Assembly: GCA_947038515.1 (NCBI GenBank)
Contig: CAMQWJ010000003.1
Span: forward strand, 1 to 64,000
DNA from: an uncultured Fusobacteriaceae bacterium
GTDB taxonomy: Bacteria; Fusobacteriota; Fusobacteriia; Fusobacteriales; Fusobacteriaceae
Length of the DNA stretch: 64,000 nucleotides
Direction of reading: 5' to 3'
Under the pieces are notes generated by a model. The model saw only the letters and a program-made list of their open reading frames with translations. It had not been told where the DNA came from and did not search any database. The translations under genes were made by a program, and so were the position numbers. This document shows positions 51,838 through 61,647 of this stretch, one piece after another; within the stretch, counting starts at the first letter, position 1, and each line of letters starts with the position of its first letter.

Positions 51838-53997
51838 ATGCCAATGTTCTTAAAAGTAATATTATTGTTGATTAATTTATTCATAACAATATATTTATTT
51901 CTCATACAAAGTTTTTCATTAGCCGTATTATCAAGTTTGATATGCTGCTATCAAATATATATATATATTTGTTTGAAAGAGTTTGAAAATTATAATTGTT
52001 TTAATAAGCGTTCAAAAGTGTTGTCTATGATTTGTAATCTAATTATTTTATTAATAATAGCAAGATTTATAGATGTTCAAATGATAAAATCATCTTCTTA
52101 TAAAAAAGAAATAAATAGACAAATTAATGGTGTTATAAAAAAACAAGGAAAAAGAGGAAATATTCTAGATGTTGAGGGGAAACAGTTAGCTTACAATAAA
52201 AATACTTATAATATTATTGTAGATCCAACAAGAATATTTAATACAGAAAATGGAGAACTTTTTCTAGAAGAAATGAAAAAACAGAGATTTTTGAATGGTG
52301 ATATAAAAAAAATAAAAAAATCTATAAAATATTATAAAGATAAAGGAAGTAAGTATAGAGTTATTGAAAAAAAAATATCAGAAACCAACAAAATTGCAGT
52401 TGAAGATTTATTGAAAAAATATAAGTTAAGAAAAAATGAGGTTTTTTTTGAAACTATTAATGAGAGAGAATATTATAGAAGGTCAATATATCAATATATT
52501 GTCGGTAATATTGGATATCCTCCTAATACGAAAGGAACCACGAAAGTAGGAGTCTTTGGAATCGAGAAAGAGTATGAAAAATATTTAAAAGGAAAAAGAA
52601 TAGAATTTCATGATACTTTTACAAAAAAAAGAGATATTAAATTACCAACTTCAAAAGATAAAATTTTAAAAGAATTAAATGGTAAAGATGTATATTTAAC
52701 AATAAATGATGAAATAAATTATATTTTAGATGATGAGATGGAGAAAGCTTTTAAAAAAACAAGGGCTGAAGAGGCTTATGCTATAATTATGAATCCTAAA
52801 AATGGAAAAATATTAGGGAGTTCTTATTTTTCTAAAAATAAAAAAATACTTAGAAATCCACTTTTTCAAGATCAATTTGAATTAGGTTCTATAGTGAAGC
52901 CTATAATTGTTGCAGCAGGATTAGAAGAGAGAGTAATTACAGAGAATAGTAAATTTGATGTTGGTGATGGAAGAATTGTAAAATATAGACATACAATCAA
53001 AGAAGCTAGCCGCTCTGTAAGAGGAATTTTAACAGTTAGTGATATTTTAAAAAGATCAAGTAATGTTGGAATGGTATTGATTGGAGATTTATTTACAAAT
53101 GAAAAATTTGAATATTATTTGAGAAGATTTGGACTCCTTGATAAGACAAAAATAGATTTTCCTAATGAGTTGAAACCATATTCTATTCCATATAAAAAGT
53201 GGGATGGATTAAAAAGAAGTACAATGTCTTTTGGACAAGGAATAGCTAATACTCCAATTCAATTTATGGCAGCTTTTTCTTCAATAATAAATGGTGGTAT
53301 ACTGTACAAACCATATTTGGTTGAAAAAATTGTAGATAAAAATGGTGTAATAATAAGAAGAAATTTACCTTTAGAAGTTAGAAGAACAGTTAGTACTGAA
53401 GTTTCAGAAAAAATCAAGAAAATTTTAGAAAATACTGTTAACGAAGGAACAGGAAAAAGAGCAATTTTAAATGGTTATAGGATAGGTGGAAAGACAGGGA
53501 CTGGACAACTTCCATCACCTAGTGGTGGTTATTATAAAAATGAATACTTATCTACATTTGCTGGTTTTTTTCCAGTGCAAAATCCTGAATACGCAATATT
53601 AGTAATGTTTTTAAAAGCAGAAGGAGCAAATATTAATTACAAATATGGAGGTTCTATTGCTGCACCAGTATTTGGAGAAGTAGTAAGTAGAATAACCCAA
53701 AATAAAAAAATGCTTCCTAATGAAGTGAAAAAATTTCAAAATAAAAGATCAAATAAAAAAGAGGCGTTGGAAGAGGATACAGAAGTTATACTGAAAGTAA
53801 ATCCAAATGAAAATCAATTTGAAATAATGCCAAATTTAATAGGAAAAAATACAAAAGAAGTTTTTAATGTATTTAAGAATTCTAAATATAAAATAGAAAT
53901 TGAGGGACGTGGAGTTGTAAAGGAACATTTTCCAAAAGCAGGCTCGAATTTAAAATATTTAGAAACAATAAAAATAATATTAGAGGAGGATAGGTAA
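51838..53997 (+). CDS. Class B penicillin-binding protein with PASTA domain
   Basis: This 719-residue protein has three hydrophobic stretches near the N-terminus (about 5-25, 26-44, 59-77). A dimerisation region follows (GKRGNILDVEGKQLAYNK), then the transpeptidase with SxxK (LGSIVKPII), SxN (SSNVG), KTG (GGKTGTGQ) and a C-terminal PASTA-like domain (IMPNLIGKNTKEVFN). It crosslinks peptidoglycan in the periplasm and belongs to the FtsI/SpoVD group. Class B PBPs normally have one membrane helix. Double TAA stop; priA starts 4 nt later. SD GGGGGGAAG. Confidence 0.88.
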   Translation: MPMFLKVILLLINLFITIYLFLIQSFSLAVLSSLICCYQIYIYICLKEFENYNCFNKRSKVLSMICNLIILLIIARFIDVQMIKSSSYKKEINRQINGVIKKQGKRGNILDVEGKQLAYNKNTYNIIVDPTRIFNTENGELFLEEMKKQRFLNGDIKKIKKSIKYYKDKGSKYRVIEKKISETNKIAVEDLLKKYKLRKNEVFFETINEREYYRRSIYQYIVGNIGYPPNTKGTTKVGVFGIEKEYEKYLKGKRIEFHDTFTKKRDIKLPTSKDKILKELNGKDVYLTINDEINYILDDEMEKAFKKTRAEEAYAIIMNPKNGKILGSSYFSKNKKILRNPLFQDQFELGSIVKPIIVAAGLEERVITENSKFDVGDGRIVKYRHTIKEASRSVRGILTVSDILKRSSNVGMVLIGDLFTNEKFEYYLRRFGLLDKTKIDFPNELKPYSIPYKKWDGLKRSTMSFGQGIANTPIQFMAAFSSIINGGILYKPYLVEKIVDKNGVIIRRNLPLEVRRTVSTEVSEKIKKILENTVNEGTGKRAILNGYRIGGKTGTGQLPSPSGGYYKNEYLSTFAGFFPVQNPEYAILVMFLKAEGANINYKYGGSIAAPVFGEVVSRITQNKKMLPNEVKKFQNKRSNKKEALEEDTEVILKVNPNENQFEIMPNLIGKNTKEVFNVFKNSKYKIEIEGRGVVKEHFPKAGSNLKYLETIKIILEEDR

Positions 53998-54000
53998 TAA

Positions 54001-56133
54001 ATGAATTATTACAATCTTTATGTAGAGGGAACAAATGATCTTTTTACTTATTCAGACTCTGAAAAAATTTTTTCTATAGGTGATGTTGTCATCGTAAGTT
54101 TTAGAAATAAAGAAAAACTAGCTTTTATTATATCGAAACCTCGAGAGACAAATTTTAGTTTTAAAATATTAAATATAAAAAGAAAAATGGAGAACAGCTT
54201 TAGCTATGATGAAACCTATATGAAATTGATATTATGGGTAAAAGAATATTATATGGCTAGTTTTTCTTCTGTATTTTCGATATTAAGAGGAAAAAAAGGA
54301 AAAATAAAAGAAATAGAACAATATGTTATTAATTTAAAAATAAATGATGACTCTTTAGAATATAAGGAGTTGAAAAAATATTTTAAAAAAAAGGAAGAGA
54401 TAAAGTCAATATTTTTTGAAAAAAAATTTTCAAAAAAAGAAATAGAGAATTTGTTAGAAAAAAAATATGTGAAAATTGAAAAATTTACTCTTGAAAAAGA
54501 AAGTAATTACTTAAAAGTAAATTTTTTAGATGAACTTAATGAAGAAAATACAGTTTTAAATGTAGAACAAGAAAAAATATTTAAAAGCATCGAAAATGAC
54601 ACTAAAAAAAATTATTTAATAAAAGGTATTACAGGTTCTGGAAAAACAGAAGTATATATTGCTCTTATGAAGAGTGCCTTATTAAAAGGGAAGAGTTCAA
54701 TATTTTTAGTTCCTGAAATTTCATTAACCCCACAAATGATCAATAGATTTCAAAAAGAGTTTGGAAATGGTGTAGCAATATTGCATAGTAAAATGCTAGA
54801 AAAAGAAAGGGATAGAGAGTGGACAGAGATTTCTTCTGGAAACAAAAAAATAGTATTGGGCGCCCGTTCAGCAATATTTGCACCTGTAAAAAATCTGGCT
54901 TATATTATTATAGATGAAGAACATGAGACAACTTATAAACAAGATAATAATTTAAGATATCATGCAAAATATGTTGCTTTAAAACGAGCTGAATTGGAAA
55001 GTGCAAAAGTAATTTTAGGTTCTGCAACTCCTTCAGTTGAAAGCTATTATTATGCTAAAAAAGATGTCTTTAAATTACTAGAAATGAATAATAGATATAA
55101 TGGTGCAGAATTACCAGTAGTTGAAATTATAGATATGAAGAAAGAAGAAAATCAATATTTTAGTAGTAAGCTTTTGGAAAAAATTCAAGAGGCTTTAATA
55201 AAGGATGAACAGGTACTGTTGATGTTAAATAGAAAAGGGTATTCAACATATCTTCAATGTAAAGACTGTGGACATGTTGAGGAATGTTCTCATTGTTCAA
55301 TAAAATATAGTTATTATCAAAAAGAAGGGAAATTACGATGTAATTATTGTGGGATTGTAAAAAAATATACAGGTAAGTGCAGTAAATGTAATAGTAATAA
55401 TTTAATTCATAGTGGTACTGGAGTTGAAAAAATTGAAGAAGAATTAAAGAAAATTTTTCCAGTTGAAATGATTAGAGTGGATTCAGAGGCCTCTAAAGAA
55501 AAAGATTTTCATCATAATATGTATCATGATTTTATGGATAAAAAATATAAAATTATGATTGGAACACAAATGATAACAAAAGGATTACATTTTCCTAATG
55601 TTACCTTGGTAGGAGTAATTAATGGAGATACAAGTCTATCGTTTCCTGATTTCAGAGCTGGTGAAAAAACATTTCAATTAATGACCCAAGTTTCTGGTAG
55701 AGCTGGACGGGGAGAAAAAAAAGGAAATGTTATTATACAAACTTATCAAGAAGAGAATAAAATTTTTAAAGATGTAATAACAGCAAACTATAATGATTTT
55801 TATTCAAAAGAAATAGAAGAGAGGCAATTACTCAATTATCCACCATTTTCTAGAATAATAAATATAGGAATTTCAAGTTCCAATGAAGTATTGCTTGAAC
55901 AATTTGCAAAAAATGTTTATACTAATATAAGAGAAGATTCTGTCGAAATTTATGGACCAATGCCAAGCTTGGTATATAAAGTAAAAGATAGATATAGATA
56001 TAATATATTAATAAAAGGTAGCCGTGAAAATATAATTCAATATAAAAAAATATTAAAAGAAAAATTAAGTAAATATACTAATGAAAAACAAATAAAAATA
56101 GTAGTGGATGTTGATCCAGTAACTCTCATTTAA
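54001..56133 (+). CDS. priA: Primosomal helicase PriA
   Basis: This 710-residue replication-restart helicase has KGITGSGKTEVYI (Walker A), LVPEISLTPQM, VLGARSAIFAPV, IIIDEEHETTYKQ (DEEH box) and ILGSATPSVES. Zinc-binding cysteines follow in CKDCGHVEECSHCSIKY and CNYCGIV / CSKCNS. Motif VI is SGRAGRGEKKG. It reloads the replisome at collapsed forks. It follows the PBP gene closely and may be coexpressed. SD GAGGAGG. Confidence 0.97.
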   Translation: MNYYNLYVEGTNDLFTYSDSEKIFSIGDVVIVSFRNKEKLAFIISKPRETNFSFKILNIKRKMENSFSYDETYMKLILWVKEYYMASFSSVFSILRGKKGKIKEIEQYVINLKINDDSLEYKELKKYFKKKEEIKSIFFEKKFSKKEIENLLEKKYVKIEKFTLEKESNYLKVNFLDELNEENTVLNVEQEKIFKSIENDTKKNYLIKGITGSGKTEVYIALMKSALLKGKSSIFLVPEISLTPQMINRFQKEFGNGVAILHSKMLEKERDREWTEISSGNKKIVLGARSAIFAPVKNLAYIIIDEEHETTYKQDNNLRYHAKYVALKRAELESAKVILGSATPSVESYYYAKKDVFKLLEMNNRYNGAELPVVEIIDMKKEENQYFSSKLLEKIQEALIKDEQVLLMLNRKGYSTYLQCKDCGHVEECSHCSIKYSYYQKEGKLRCNYCGIVKKYTGKCSKCNSNNLIHSGTGVEKIEEELKKIFPVEMIRVDSEASKEKDFHHNMYHDFMDKKYKIMIGTQMITKGLHFPNVTLVGVINGDTSLSFPDFRAGEKTFQLMTQVSGRAGRGEKKGNVIIQTYQEENKIFKDVITANYNDFYSKEIEERQLLNYPPFSRIINIGISSSNEVLLEQFAKNVYTNIREDSVEIYGPMPSLVYKVKDRYRYNILIKGSRENIIQYKKILKEKLSKYTNEKQIKIVVDVDPVTLI

Positions 56134-56147
56134 GAAGGAGGAGTAGG

Positions 56148-56645
56148 TTGGTTTTAGAGATAGAAATTTATGGTTCGAAAAAATTAAGAGAAAAAGCTAT
56201 TGAGGTAGAGAAAGTAGATGATTCTATACTTGAATTACTTGATAATATGGTAGCAACAATGAAAAAAATTAAAGGAATAGGATTAGCAGCTCCACAGGTA
56301 GGAATAAATAAAAGAATATTTGTCATAGATATTGATGATGGAATAACTAGAAAAATAATTAATCCAAAATTAGAATATTTAAAAAAATTAGTTTCAAATG
56401 AAGAAGGGTGTCTAAGTGTACCGGGAGTCTTTAAAAATGTTGATCGATTTGAAAGAGTGAAAGCAACTTATTTGAATGAAAAATCTGAAATGATAACTGA
56501 AGAAGTTGAAGGTGTCCTGGCGAGAGCTTTTCAACATGAATATGATCATTTAGAAGGGATTCTATTTGTGGACAAAATATCTCCAGTAGCTAAAAGATTA
56601 GTAAATAAAAAATTACAGCTACTTGCTAAAGAAGGTCAAAAATGA
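56148..56645 (+). CDS. def: Peptide deformylase
   Basis: This 165-residue metalloenzyme has all three motifs: GIGLAAPQVG, EGCLSVPG (Cys ligand) and QHEYDHLEG (HExxH-type His ligands). It removes N-formyl from nascent proteins. The start is TTG 56148, with AAGGAGGAG 5 nt upstream; no ATG or GTG is in frame near it. Its stop overlaps the next start (ATGA). Confidence 0.96.
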   Translation: MVLEIEIYGSKKLREKAIEVEKVDDSILELLDNMVATMKKIKGIGLAAPQVGINKRIFVIDIDDGITRKIINPKLEYLKKLVSNEEGCLSVPGVFKNVDRFERVKATYLNEKSEMITEEVEGVLARAFQHEYDHLEGILFVDKISPVAKRLVNKKLQLLAKEGQK

Positions 56646-56926
56646 AAAAATATATAAAAAATATAATAATATTAATATTTTTATCTATTAATATCTTTAT
56701 ATTTATACCACAAATTAAGCGAAGTTTATCTAAAATAAATCGTTTAGATGAAAGTATTAATGAAATTGATTCTCAAATAGAGGGAATTAGTGAAAAAATC
56801 CTTGAATTTGATGAAAGAATATTGGATTCAAAGATAGAATTTTATCGAGAAAAAATAGGTCGTGAAAAGCTTCAAATGGTACGGGAAGGAGAAAAAATAT
56901 ATAAAGAAATAAACGAACAAGAATAA
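56642..56926 (+). CDS. FtsB/DivIC-like division protein
   Basis: This 94-residue protein has one N-terminal membrane helix (IKNIIILIFLSINIFIFIP), then a heptad-patterned coiled coil (about 28-70), and ends FYREKIGREKLQMVREGEKI. The tail matches the septum formation initiator family (DivIC/FtsB), whose members bind FtsL/DivIB and FtsQ at mid-cell. The ATGA overlap with def makes it translationally coupled. Identity to known members is low, so the name is from the tail motif and topology. Confidence 0.75.
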   Translation: MKKYIKNIIILIFLSINIFIFIPQIKRSLSKINRLDESINEIDSQIEGISEKILEFDERILDSKIEFYREKIGREKLQMVREGEKIYKEINEQE

Positions 56927-56948
56927 AAAAATCTGAAGGAGAAAAAAA

Positions 56949-57971
56949 TTGAAAAGAGAATTAGCTTTAGAATTTGCAAGAGTAACAGAAGCAGCAGCAT
57001 TAGCAGCAGAAAAATGGGTAGGACGTGGAGATAAAATTGCAGCAGATCAAGCAGCAGTAGACGCAATGAGAACAGTTTTAAATCAACTGAATATTGCAGG
57101 AGAAATAGTTATAGGAGAAGGGGAAATAGATGAAGCTCCCATGCTATATATAGGTGAAAAAGTTGGTAAAAAAATAGAAAATGGTAGTTCTGAAATTTTG
57201 ACAAATGTGGATATTGCAGTTGATCCAGTGGAAGGAACTCGAATGACAGCCTTGGGTCAAGGAAATGCTATAGCAGTACTGGCGGTAGCAAATAAAGGCA
57301 GTTTTTTAAAAGCACCAGATATGTATATGGAAAAACTGGTTGTATGTCCAGAAGCTAGAGGAAAAGTAAGCTTAAAAAATACATTGATTGAAAATATTAC
57401 TATAGTAGCCAAAGAATTGAATAAAAAAATAACAGATATAACAATAGTAATTTTAGATAAACCAAGACATAAAGAACTGATAAAAGAATTACAAGAAAAA
57501 AAGATTAAAGTTTATGCTTTACCTGATGGAGATGTTGCAGGTTCTATTTTGAGCTGTGTAATTGATTCAGAGGTAGATATGCTATATGGAATAGGTGGAG
57601 CTCCAGAGGGAGTTATTTCGGCAGCTGTAATCAAGGCCTTGGGTGGAGATATGGAAGGACGACTAATCCTTAGAAATGAAGTTAAAGGTCATAGCCAAGA
57701 AAATGATAGAATAGCTCTAAGTGAGAAGGAAAGATGTGAAGAACTTGGACTAAAAGTTGGAGAGATATTAGAAATGAAAGATTTAGTTAAGGATGATGAA
57801 GTTATATTTTCAGCTACTGGAATAACAAGTGGAGATTTACTGCAAGGAGTAAAAAGAAAAGGAAATATAGCAACAACTCAAACATTACTTGTAAGAGGAA
57901 AAACAAGAACAATTAGATATATAAATGCTGTTCATAACCTTGACTATAAAAAGGAAATAGGAGCTAAATAA
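56949..57971 (+). CDS. glpX: Class II fructose-1,6-bisphosphatase
   Basis: This 340-residue GlpX-family protein has LAAEKWVGRGDKIAADQAAV, IVIGEGEIDEAPML, AVDPVEGTRMTALGQGNAI, VLDKPRH, and PDGDVAGSI with GIGGAPEGVISAAV. It dephosphorylates fructose-1,6-bisphosphate in gluconeogenesis with Mn2+. Start is TTG 56949, SD GAAGGAG. In E. coli glpX sits with glpFK; here it is 8.5 kb away. Confidence 0.94.
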   Translation: MKRELALEFARVTEAAALAAEKWVGRGDKIAADQAAVDAMRTVLNQLNIAGEIVIGEGEIDEAPMLYIGEKVGKKIENGSSEILTNVDIAVDPVEGTRMTALGQGNAIAVLAVANKGSFLKAPDMYMEKLVVCPEARGKVSLKNTLIENITIVAKELNKKITDITIVILDKPRHKELIKELQEKKIKVYALPDGDVAGSILSCVIDSEVDMLYGIGGAPEGVISAAVIKALGGDMEGRLILRNEVKGHSQENDRIALSEKERCEELGLKVGEILEMKDLVKDDEVIFSATGITSGDLLQGVKRKGNIATTQTLLVRGKTRTIRYINAVHNLDYKKEIGAK

Positions 57972-58009
57972 GAGAATATAAAGAAAATATTATTTTAGAG
58001 GGGGGGAAG

Positions 58010-58504
58010 ATGATTTTTTTTGATGAATTTATAAAAAAAATAATGCAAGATTCGAAAATTAAATATAAAAAAAGAGAGAGTTTTGGTCTAGAGATACCAA
58101 AAAAAATAATGTTTTTAGGAACAGGGATACCACTTTTAATGATAGCAGTATATCAAGCATATATTGCGTATAGTACAAACTACAAAATCGGAAATATTAT
58201 ATTTTTTATAATAATTTTCTATATGGGAATTAGACATATAAAAAAAAGTTTATTTTATAAAATAGAGATAGACAGAGTGGAAAATATTCTTAAATATGAA
58301 AAAACAAAAATAGAGTTAGAAAAAGTTATTTCTTGTACCTTGATGGAAGGAAATATAGGAAATAAAAAAAACTTCCAAATATTTTTAGATATAATTAATG
58401 AAAATAATGAGCAATACCTAATACCGCTTTCAATGGAAAAAAAATTAAAATTTATTCAAATAATAAAAGAAATATTAGGAGATAAATTTAAAATAAAAAA
58501 ATAA
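58010..58504 (+). CDS. Hypothetical two-helix membrane protein
   Basis: This 164-residue protein has two membrane helices at about residues 33-52 and 60-80 (KIMFLGTGIPLLMIAVYQAY; IIFFIIIFYMGIRHI). A cytoplasmic domain of about 80 residues follows, alternating beta and charged segments (KIEIDRVENILKYEKTKIEL). That layout is like YcxB or PH-type membrane proteins, but no family is recognised. SD GGGGGGG. It lies between glpX and mutL in the same direction with short gaps. Confidence 0.65.
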   Translation: MIFFDEFIKKIMQDSKIKYKKRESFGLEIPKKIMFLGTGIPLLMIAVYQAYIAYSTNYKIGNIIFFIIIFYMGIRHIKKSLFYKIEIDRVENILKYEKTKIELEKVISCTLMEGNIGNKKNFQIFLDIINENNEQYLIPLSMEKKLKFIQIIKEILGDKFKIKK

Positions 58505-58527
58505 CTTAGAGACAGGGAGTTGAGGAA

Positions 58528-60414
58528 ATGGTAATGGGGAAAATTAAAATTTTAGATGAATCTATTTCCAATATAATCGCAGCTGGAGAAGTTGTTGAAA
58601 ATCCTACTTCTTTGATAAAAGAACTATTAGAAAATTCATTGGATGGAGGAAGTACTGAGATTATCTTATCAGTTAAAGATGGTGGAAGAAATATTGAAAT
58701 AACTGATAATGGAATTGGGATGAGTAAAGAAGATTTACTGCTTTGTATTGAAAGACATGCTACAAGTAAAATATCAAAAAAAGAAGATTTATATTCTCTA
58801 AATTCATATGGATTTAGAGGAGAGGCTCTCTCTTCTATTTGCGCAGTTTCAAAAGTTAAAATTACTTCTAAAACTAAAGATTCGAAAATAGGAAATAGTA
58901 TGACAGTTCTTGCTGGGAAAGTAACTTCTATTAAAGAAACTGAAAGAAATATAGGGACAACTATTGAAATAAAAGAACTATTTTTTAATACACCAGCTAG
59001 ATTAAAATTTTTAAGAAAACCTACAACTGAATATAATAATATCAAGGAAATAGTTATTAGTGAAGCTTTAGGAAATCCCAATGTAGCAATAACTCTTACA
59101 ATCGAGGGAAAAGAAGCTATTAAGACTTCAGGAATAGGACTTGATAATACAATTGTTCAAATTTTTAATGGGAATATATTTAAAAATTTAAGAAAATTTA
59201 AATATGGATTTTTAGGAAATAGTACTATTGCAAGAGCAAGTAAAGATTCTTTGTTTGTTTTTGTGAATAAAAGAATAGTAAAATCTCTGGTGGTAGAGAA
59301 AGCTATTTTGGATGGATACTATACTCAACTTGTAAAAGGAAAATACCCTTTTGCAATAATATTTTTAGATGTTCCACCAGGGGAAATAGATGTTAATGTA
59401 CATCCTTCAAAAAAAATTATAAAGTTTTCTAAAGAATTAGATATTTATAATTTACTTTTGAATGAAATAAAAGAGTTGACATTAGGAAATGATATTTTAA
59501 CAGAAAAAAATGTAGAGGTAACTGTAGTTGAAAGAATAAATGAAGAGACAGGAGAATTGGAAAAAGAGCTTATTAGTCCCAAAAATAATTTTCTATCCAC
59601 AAAAGATTTTATACCAATAATGGAAAATAAAGTTTTAGATATACAAACTAAAACAAATAAGGATATAAGTTTAGACCTACGGGGCATAGGAAGAAAAAAT
59701 GAAAAAACAGGTATCGACTTAGGAAGAGAAATTGCAAATAAAATCCAGATAGTACAAGAACGTATAGGTGAATTTTCTGAAAAAGAATCATTACCAGCTT
59801 TTAAAAATATTAATTCTAATATCAAAATTGAAGAGAATAAAAATAAAATTATGACTTCTTATAAGGTAATAGGGCAATTGTTAAATTCATATATTTTAGT
59901 TGAAGCTGATAAAAAATTAGAAATTTATGATCAACATATAGTTCATGAAAGAATACTGTATGAAGAGTTGAAAAAACAGTTTTTAAATAAAAATATTAAT
60001 AAACAAGGATTATTAATTCCTATGAGAGTTGAAGTTGATCCAAGAGATAAAGAAATAATATTTGAAAATATTTCTATATTTGAAGAATTTGGATTTTCAA
60101 TAGATGAGTTTCAAGATAAAGAGATTCTAATAAGAAATATTCCAGTTTTTGATTTCAGAGAAAACATTGAATCAGTATTTCAAAAACTAGTGTTGGAATT
60201 AAAAAATAGTAATGGACTAGATTTAAGGGAAAAAATTTTAATATCAATGTCTTGTAAAGGTGCTATAAAGGCGGGTGAAAGACTTACTTTAGAAGAAATG
60301 GAGATTATGATTGAAAAGCTACATAATATTGGAAAATACACTTGCCCACATGGTCGTCCAATAATATTAAAACTCACAGAAGATGAAATAGAAAAAAAAT
60401 TCAAAAGAAAATAA
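58528..60414 (+). CDS. mutL: DNA mismatch repair protein MutL
   Basis: This 628-residue GHKL ATPase has KELLENSLDGG (motif I), DNGIGM, RHATSKI, FRGEALSSI, NIGTTIEIKELFFNTPARLKF and HPSKKIIKF. The C-domain has the latent endonuclease motif DQHIVHERILYE (DQHAxxERxxYE), SCKGAIKAGE and CPHGRPI, so it is a nicking-type MutL as in bacteria lacking MutH. ATG 58528 and ATG 58534 are both possible; each has a purine SD 8 nt upstream. Confidence 0.96.
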   Translation: MVMGKIKILDESISNIIAAGEVVENPTSLIKELLENSLDGGSTEIILSVKDGGRNIEITDNGIGMSKEDLLLCIERHATSKISKKEDLYSLNSYGFRGEALSSICAVSKVKITSKTKDSKIGNSMTVLAGKVTSIKETERNIGTTIEIKELFFNTPARLKFLRKPTTEYNNIKEIVISEALGNPNVAITLTIEGKEAIKTSGIGLDNTIVQIFNGNIFKNLRKFKYGFLGNSTIARASKDSLFVFVNKRIVKSLVVEKAILDGYYTQLVKGKYPFAIIFLDVPPGEIDVNVHPSKKIIKFSKELDIYNLLLNEIKELTLGNDILTEKNVEVTVVERINEETGELEKELISPKNNFLSTKDFIPIMENKVLDIQTKTNKDISLDLRGIGRKNEKTGIDLGREIANKIQIVQERIGEFSEKESLPAFKNINSNIKIEENKNKIMTSYKVIGQLLNSYILVEADKKLEIYDQHIVHERILYEELKKQFLNKNINKQGLLIPMRVEVDPRDKEIIFENISIFEEFGFSIDEFQDKEILIRNIPVFDFRENIESVFQKLVLELKNSNGLDLREKILISMSCKGAIKAGERLTLEEMEIMIEKLHNIGKYTCPHGRPIILKLTEDEIEKKFKRK

Positions 60415-60444
60415 TATTTCAAAAATTGTAGGGGAGAACTAAAT

Positions 60445-60912
60445 ATGAATGTGAATATTATCTGTGTGGGGAAAATCAAAGAAAAATATATCCAAGATGG
60501 AATAAATGAATTTTTAAAAAGAATGCAAGCTTTTGCTAAAGTGAATATTTGTGAGTTAAAAGAAGATGGAAATGATAAGGATAGAAATATTTCTATAAAA
60601 AAAGAATCTTCTGAAATAATAAAAATACTTGAAAAAAATCGTGGATATAGTATACTCTTAGATATAAGTGGTAATTTTTATAGTTCTGAAGAAATGTCAA
60701 AAACAATAGAAAATATTGGAATTGCTGGAACAAACACCATTAATTTCATTATTGGAGGCTCATATGGAGTATCTGATGAAATTAGGAAAATTTCAAATTT
60801 AAGGTTAAGTTTTTCAAAAATGACTTTTCCACATCAACTAATGAGATTAATATTACTTGAACAAGTATATCGCTGGTATGGAATTATTAATAATAATAAA
60901 TATCATAAATAA
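60445..60912 (+). CDS. rlmH: 23S rRNA pseudouridine-1915 N3-methyltransferase RlmH
   Basis: This 155-residue SPOUT-fold enzyme begins MNVNIICVGKIKEKYIQDGI and has FIIGGSYGVSDEIR (SAM site) and SKMTFPHQLMRLILLEQVYRW, with the usual RAF-like tail YHK at the end. It methylates the pseudouridine at 1915 on 70S ribosomes. Length is typical. It follows mutL by 30 nt. Confidence 0.96.
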   Translation: MNVNIICVGKIKEKYIQDGINEFLKRMQAFAKVNICELKEDGNDKDRNISIKKESSEIIKILEKNRGYSILLDISGNFYSSEEMSKTIENIGIAGTNTINFIIGGSYGVSDEIRKISNLRLSFSKMTFPHQLMRLILLEQVYRWYGIINNNKYHK

Positions 60913-60943
60913 AATGTAAGGTGATAAAGAAAAGGGGGATAAA

Positions 60944-61270
60944 ATGTACAGCCAAGGAGAATCTTTTTATTTTGAAATCGCAGAGGAAGAAACAGAAATT
61001 CAAGTTCTTGAGAATGTGATTTTGGGTGAAAAAGAATACCTTATTACAGATGATTTAGAGGGGAAAATCAGAGTGTTTCTATACGATGATTTAGAAGAAA
61101 CAATAGAATTAGTAGAGGACAAGAATGAAGTATTTGACATTATTGAATATTGGAAAGAGGAATATTTAAATAGTGGGAATATAAATTATGATGAAGACTA
61201 TTATGAGTTTGATGACAAAGACATAGATAATATAAATTATGATGAGGAATATGGAGAAGATGGATATTAA
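60944..61270 (+). CDS. DUF1292-like acidic protein
   Basis: This 108-residue protein is very acidic: Glu/Asp-rich, ending in a Tyr-Asp-Glu tail. The first half (ETEIQVLENVILGEKEYLIT, then GKIRVFLYDD) fits the DUF1292 (YrzB) fold. The function is unknown. The next gene starts before this one ends (32 nt overlap from the first ATG). SD AAGGGGG. Confidence 0.75.
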   Translation: MYSQGESFYFEIAEEETEIQVLENVILGEKEYLITDDLEGKIRVFLYDDLEETIELVEDKNEVFDIIEYWKEEYLNSGNINYDEDYYEFDDKDIDNINYDEEYGEDGY

Positions 61271-61628
61271 TTTAATAGTAGAAAGTTTTGATAAGTATGA
61301 TACTTCCTTTAAAGAAAATGTTAAAGGAACATTTCAAAATGAAAATGGTATTAGAAAATGTTCATACAATAGTGAACTTGGGTTTTGTGAGATTATATGG
61401 GAAAAAGAAAAACTTTTCATGATAAGAAAAGGAAGTAATAGTATTAATCTTTATTTTGATAATTTAGGAAACGGAGAATGCCAAATAAAAAATGAATATT
61501 TTGAAAAAAATTTTTTTATAAAAAATGGAAAAATAGAATTGGATAAAAATTTTTTAGAGATATCATATGAATTATATGATTCTAAAGAGGAATTTAATAG
61601 TTTAAGAATAAGAGTTACAAAGTTTTGA
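61239..61628 (+). CDS. DUF1934-like (YwiB-type) protein
   Basis: This protein of up to 129 residues resembles DUF1934 calycin-like barrels: VKGTFQNENGIRKCSYNSEL, GFCEIIWEKEKLFMIRKGS, LSISY-type strand LEISYELYDSKEE, ending RIRVTKF. Several in-frame ATGs (61239, 61242, 61251, 61260) make the start uncertain; 61251 or 61260 would give less overlap with the previous gene. No function known. Confidence 0.7.
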   Translation: MMRNMEKMDINLIVESFDKYDTSFKENVKGTFQNENGIRKCSYNSELGFCEIIWEKEKLFMIRKGSNSINLYFDNLGNGECQIKNEYFEKNFFIKNGKIELDKNFLEISYELYDSKEEFNSLRIRVTKF

Positions 61629-61647
61629 TTAAAGTGGAGGGTATTGT

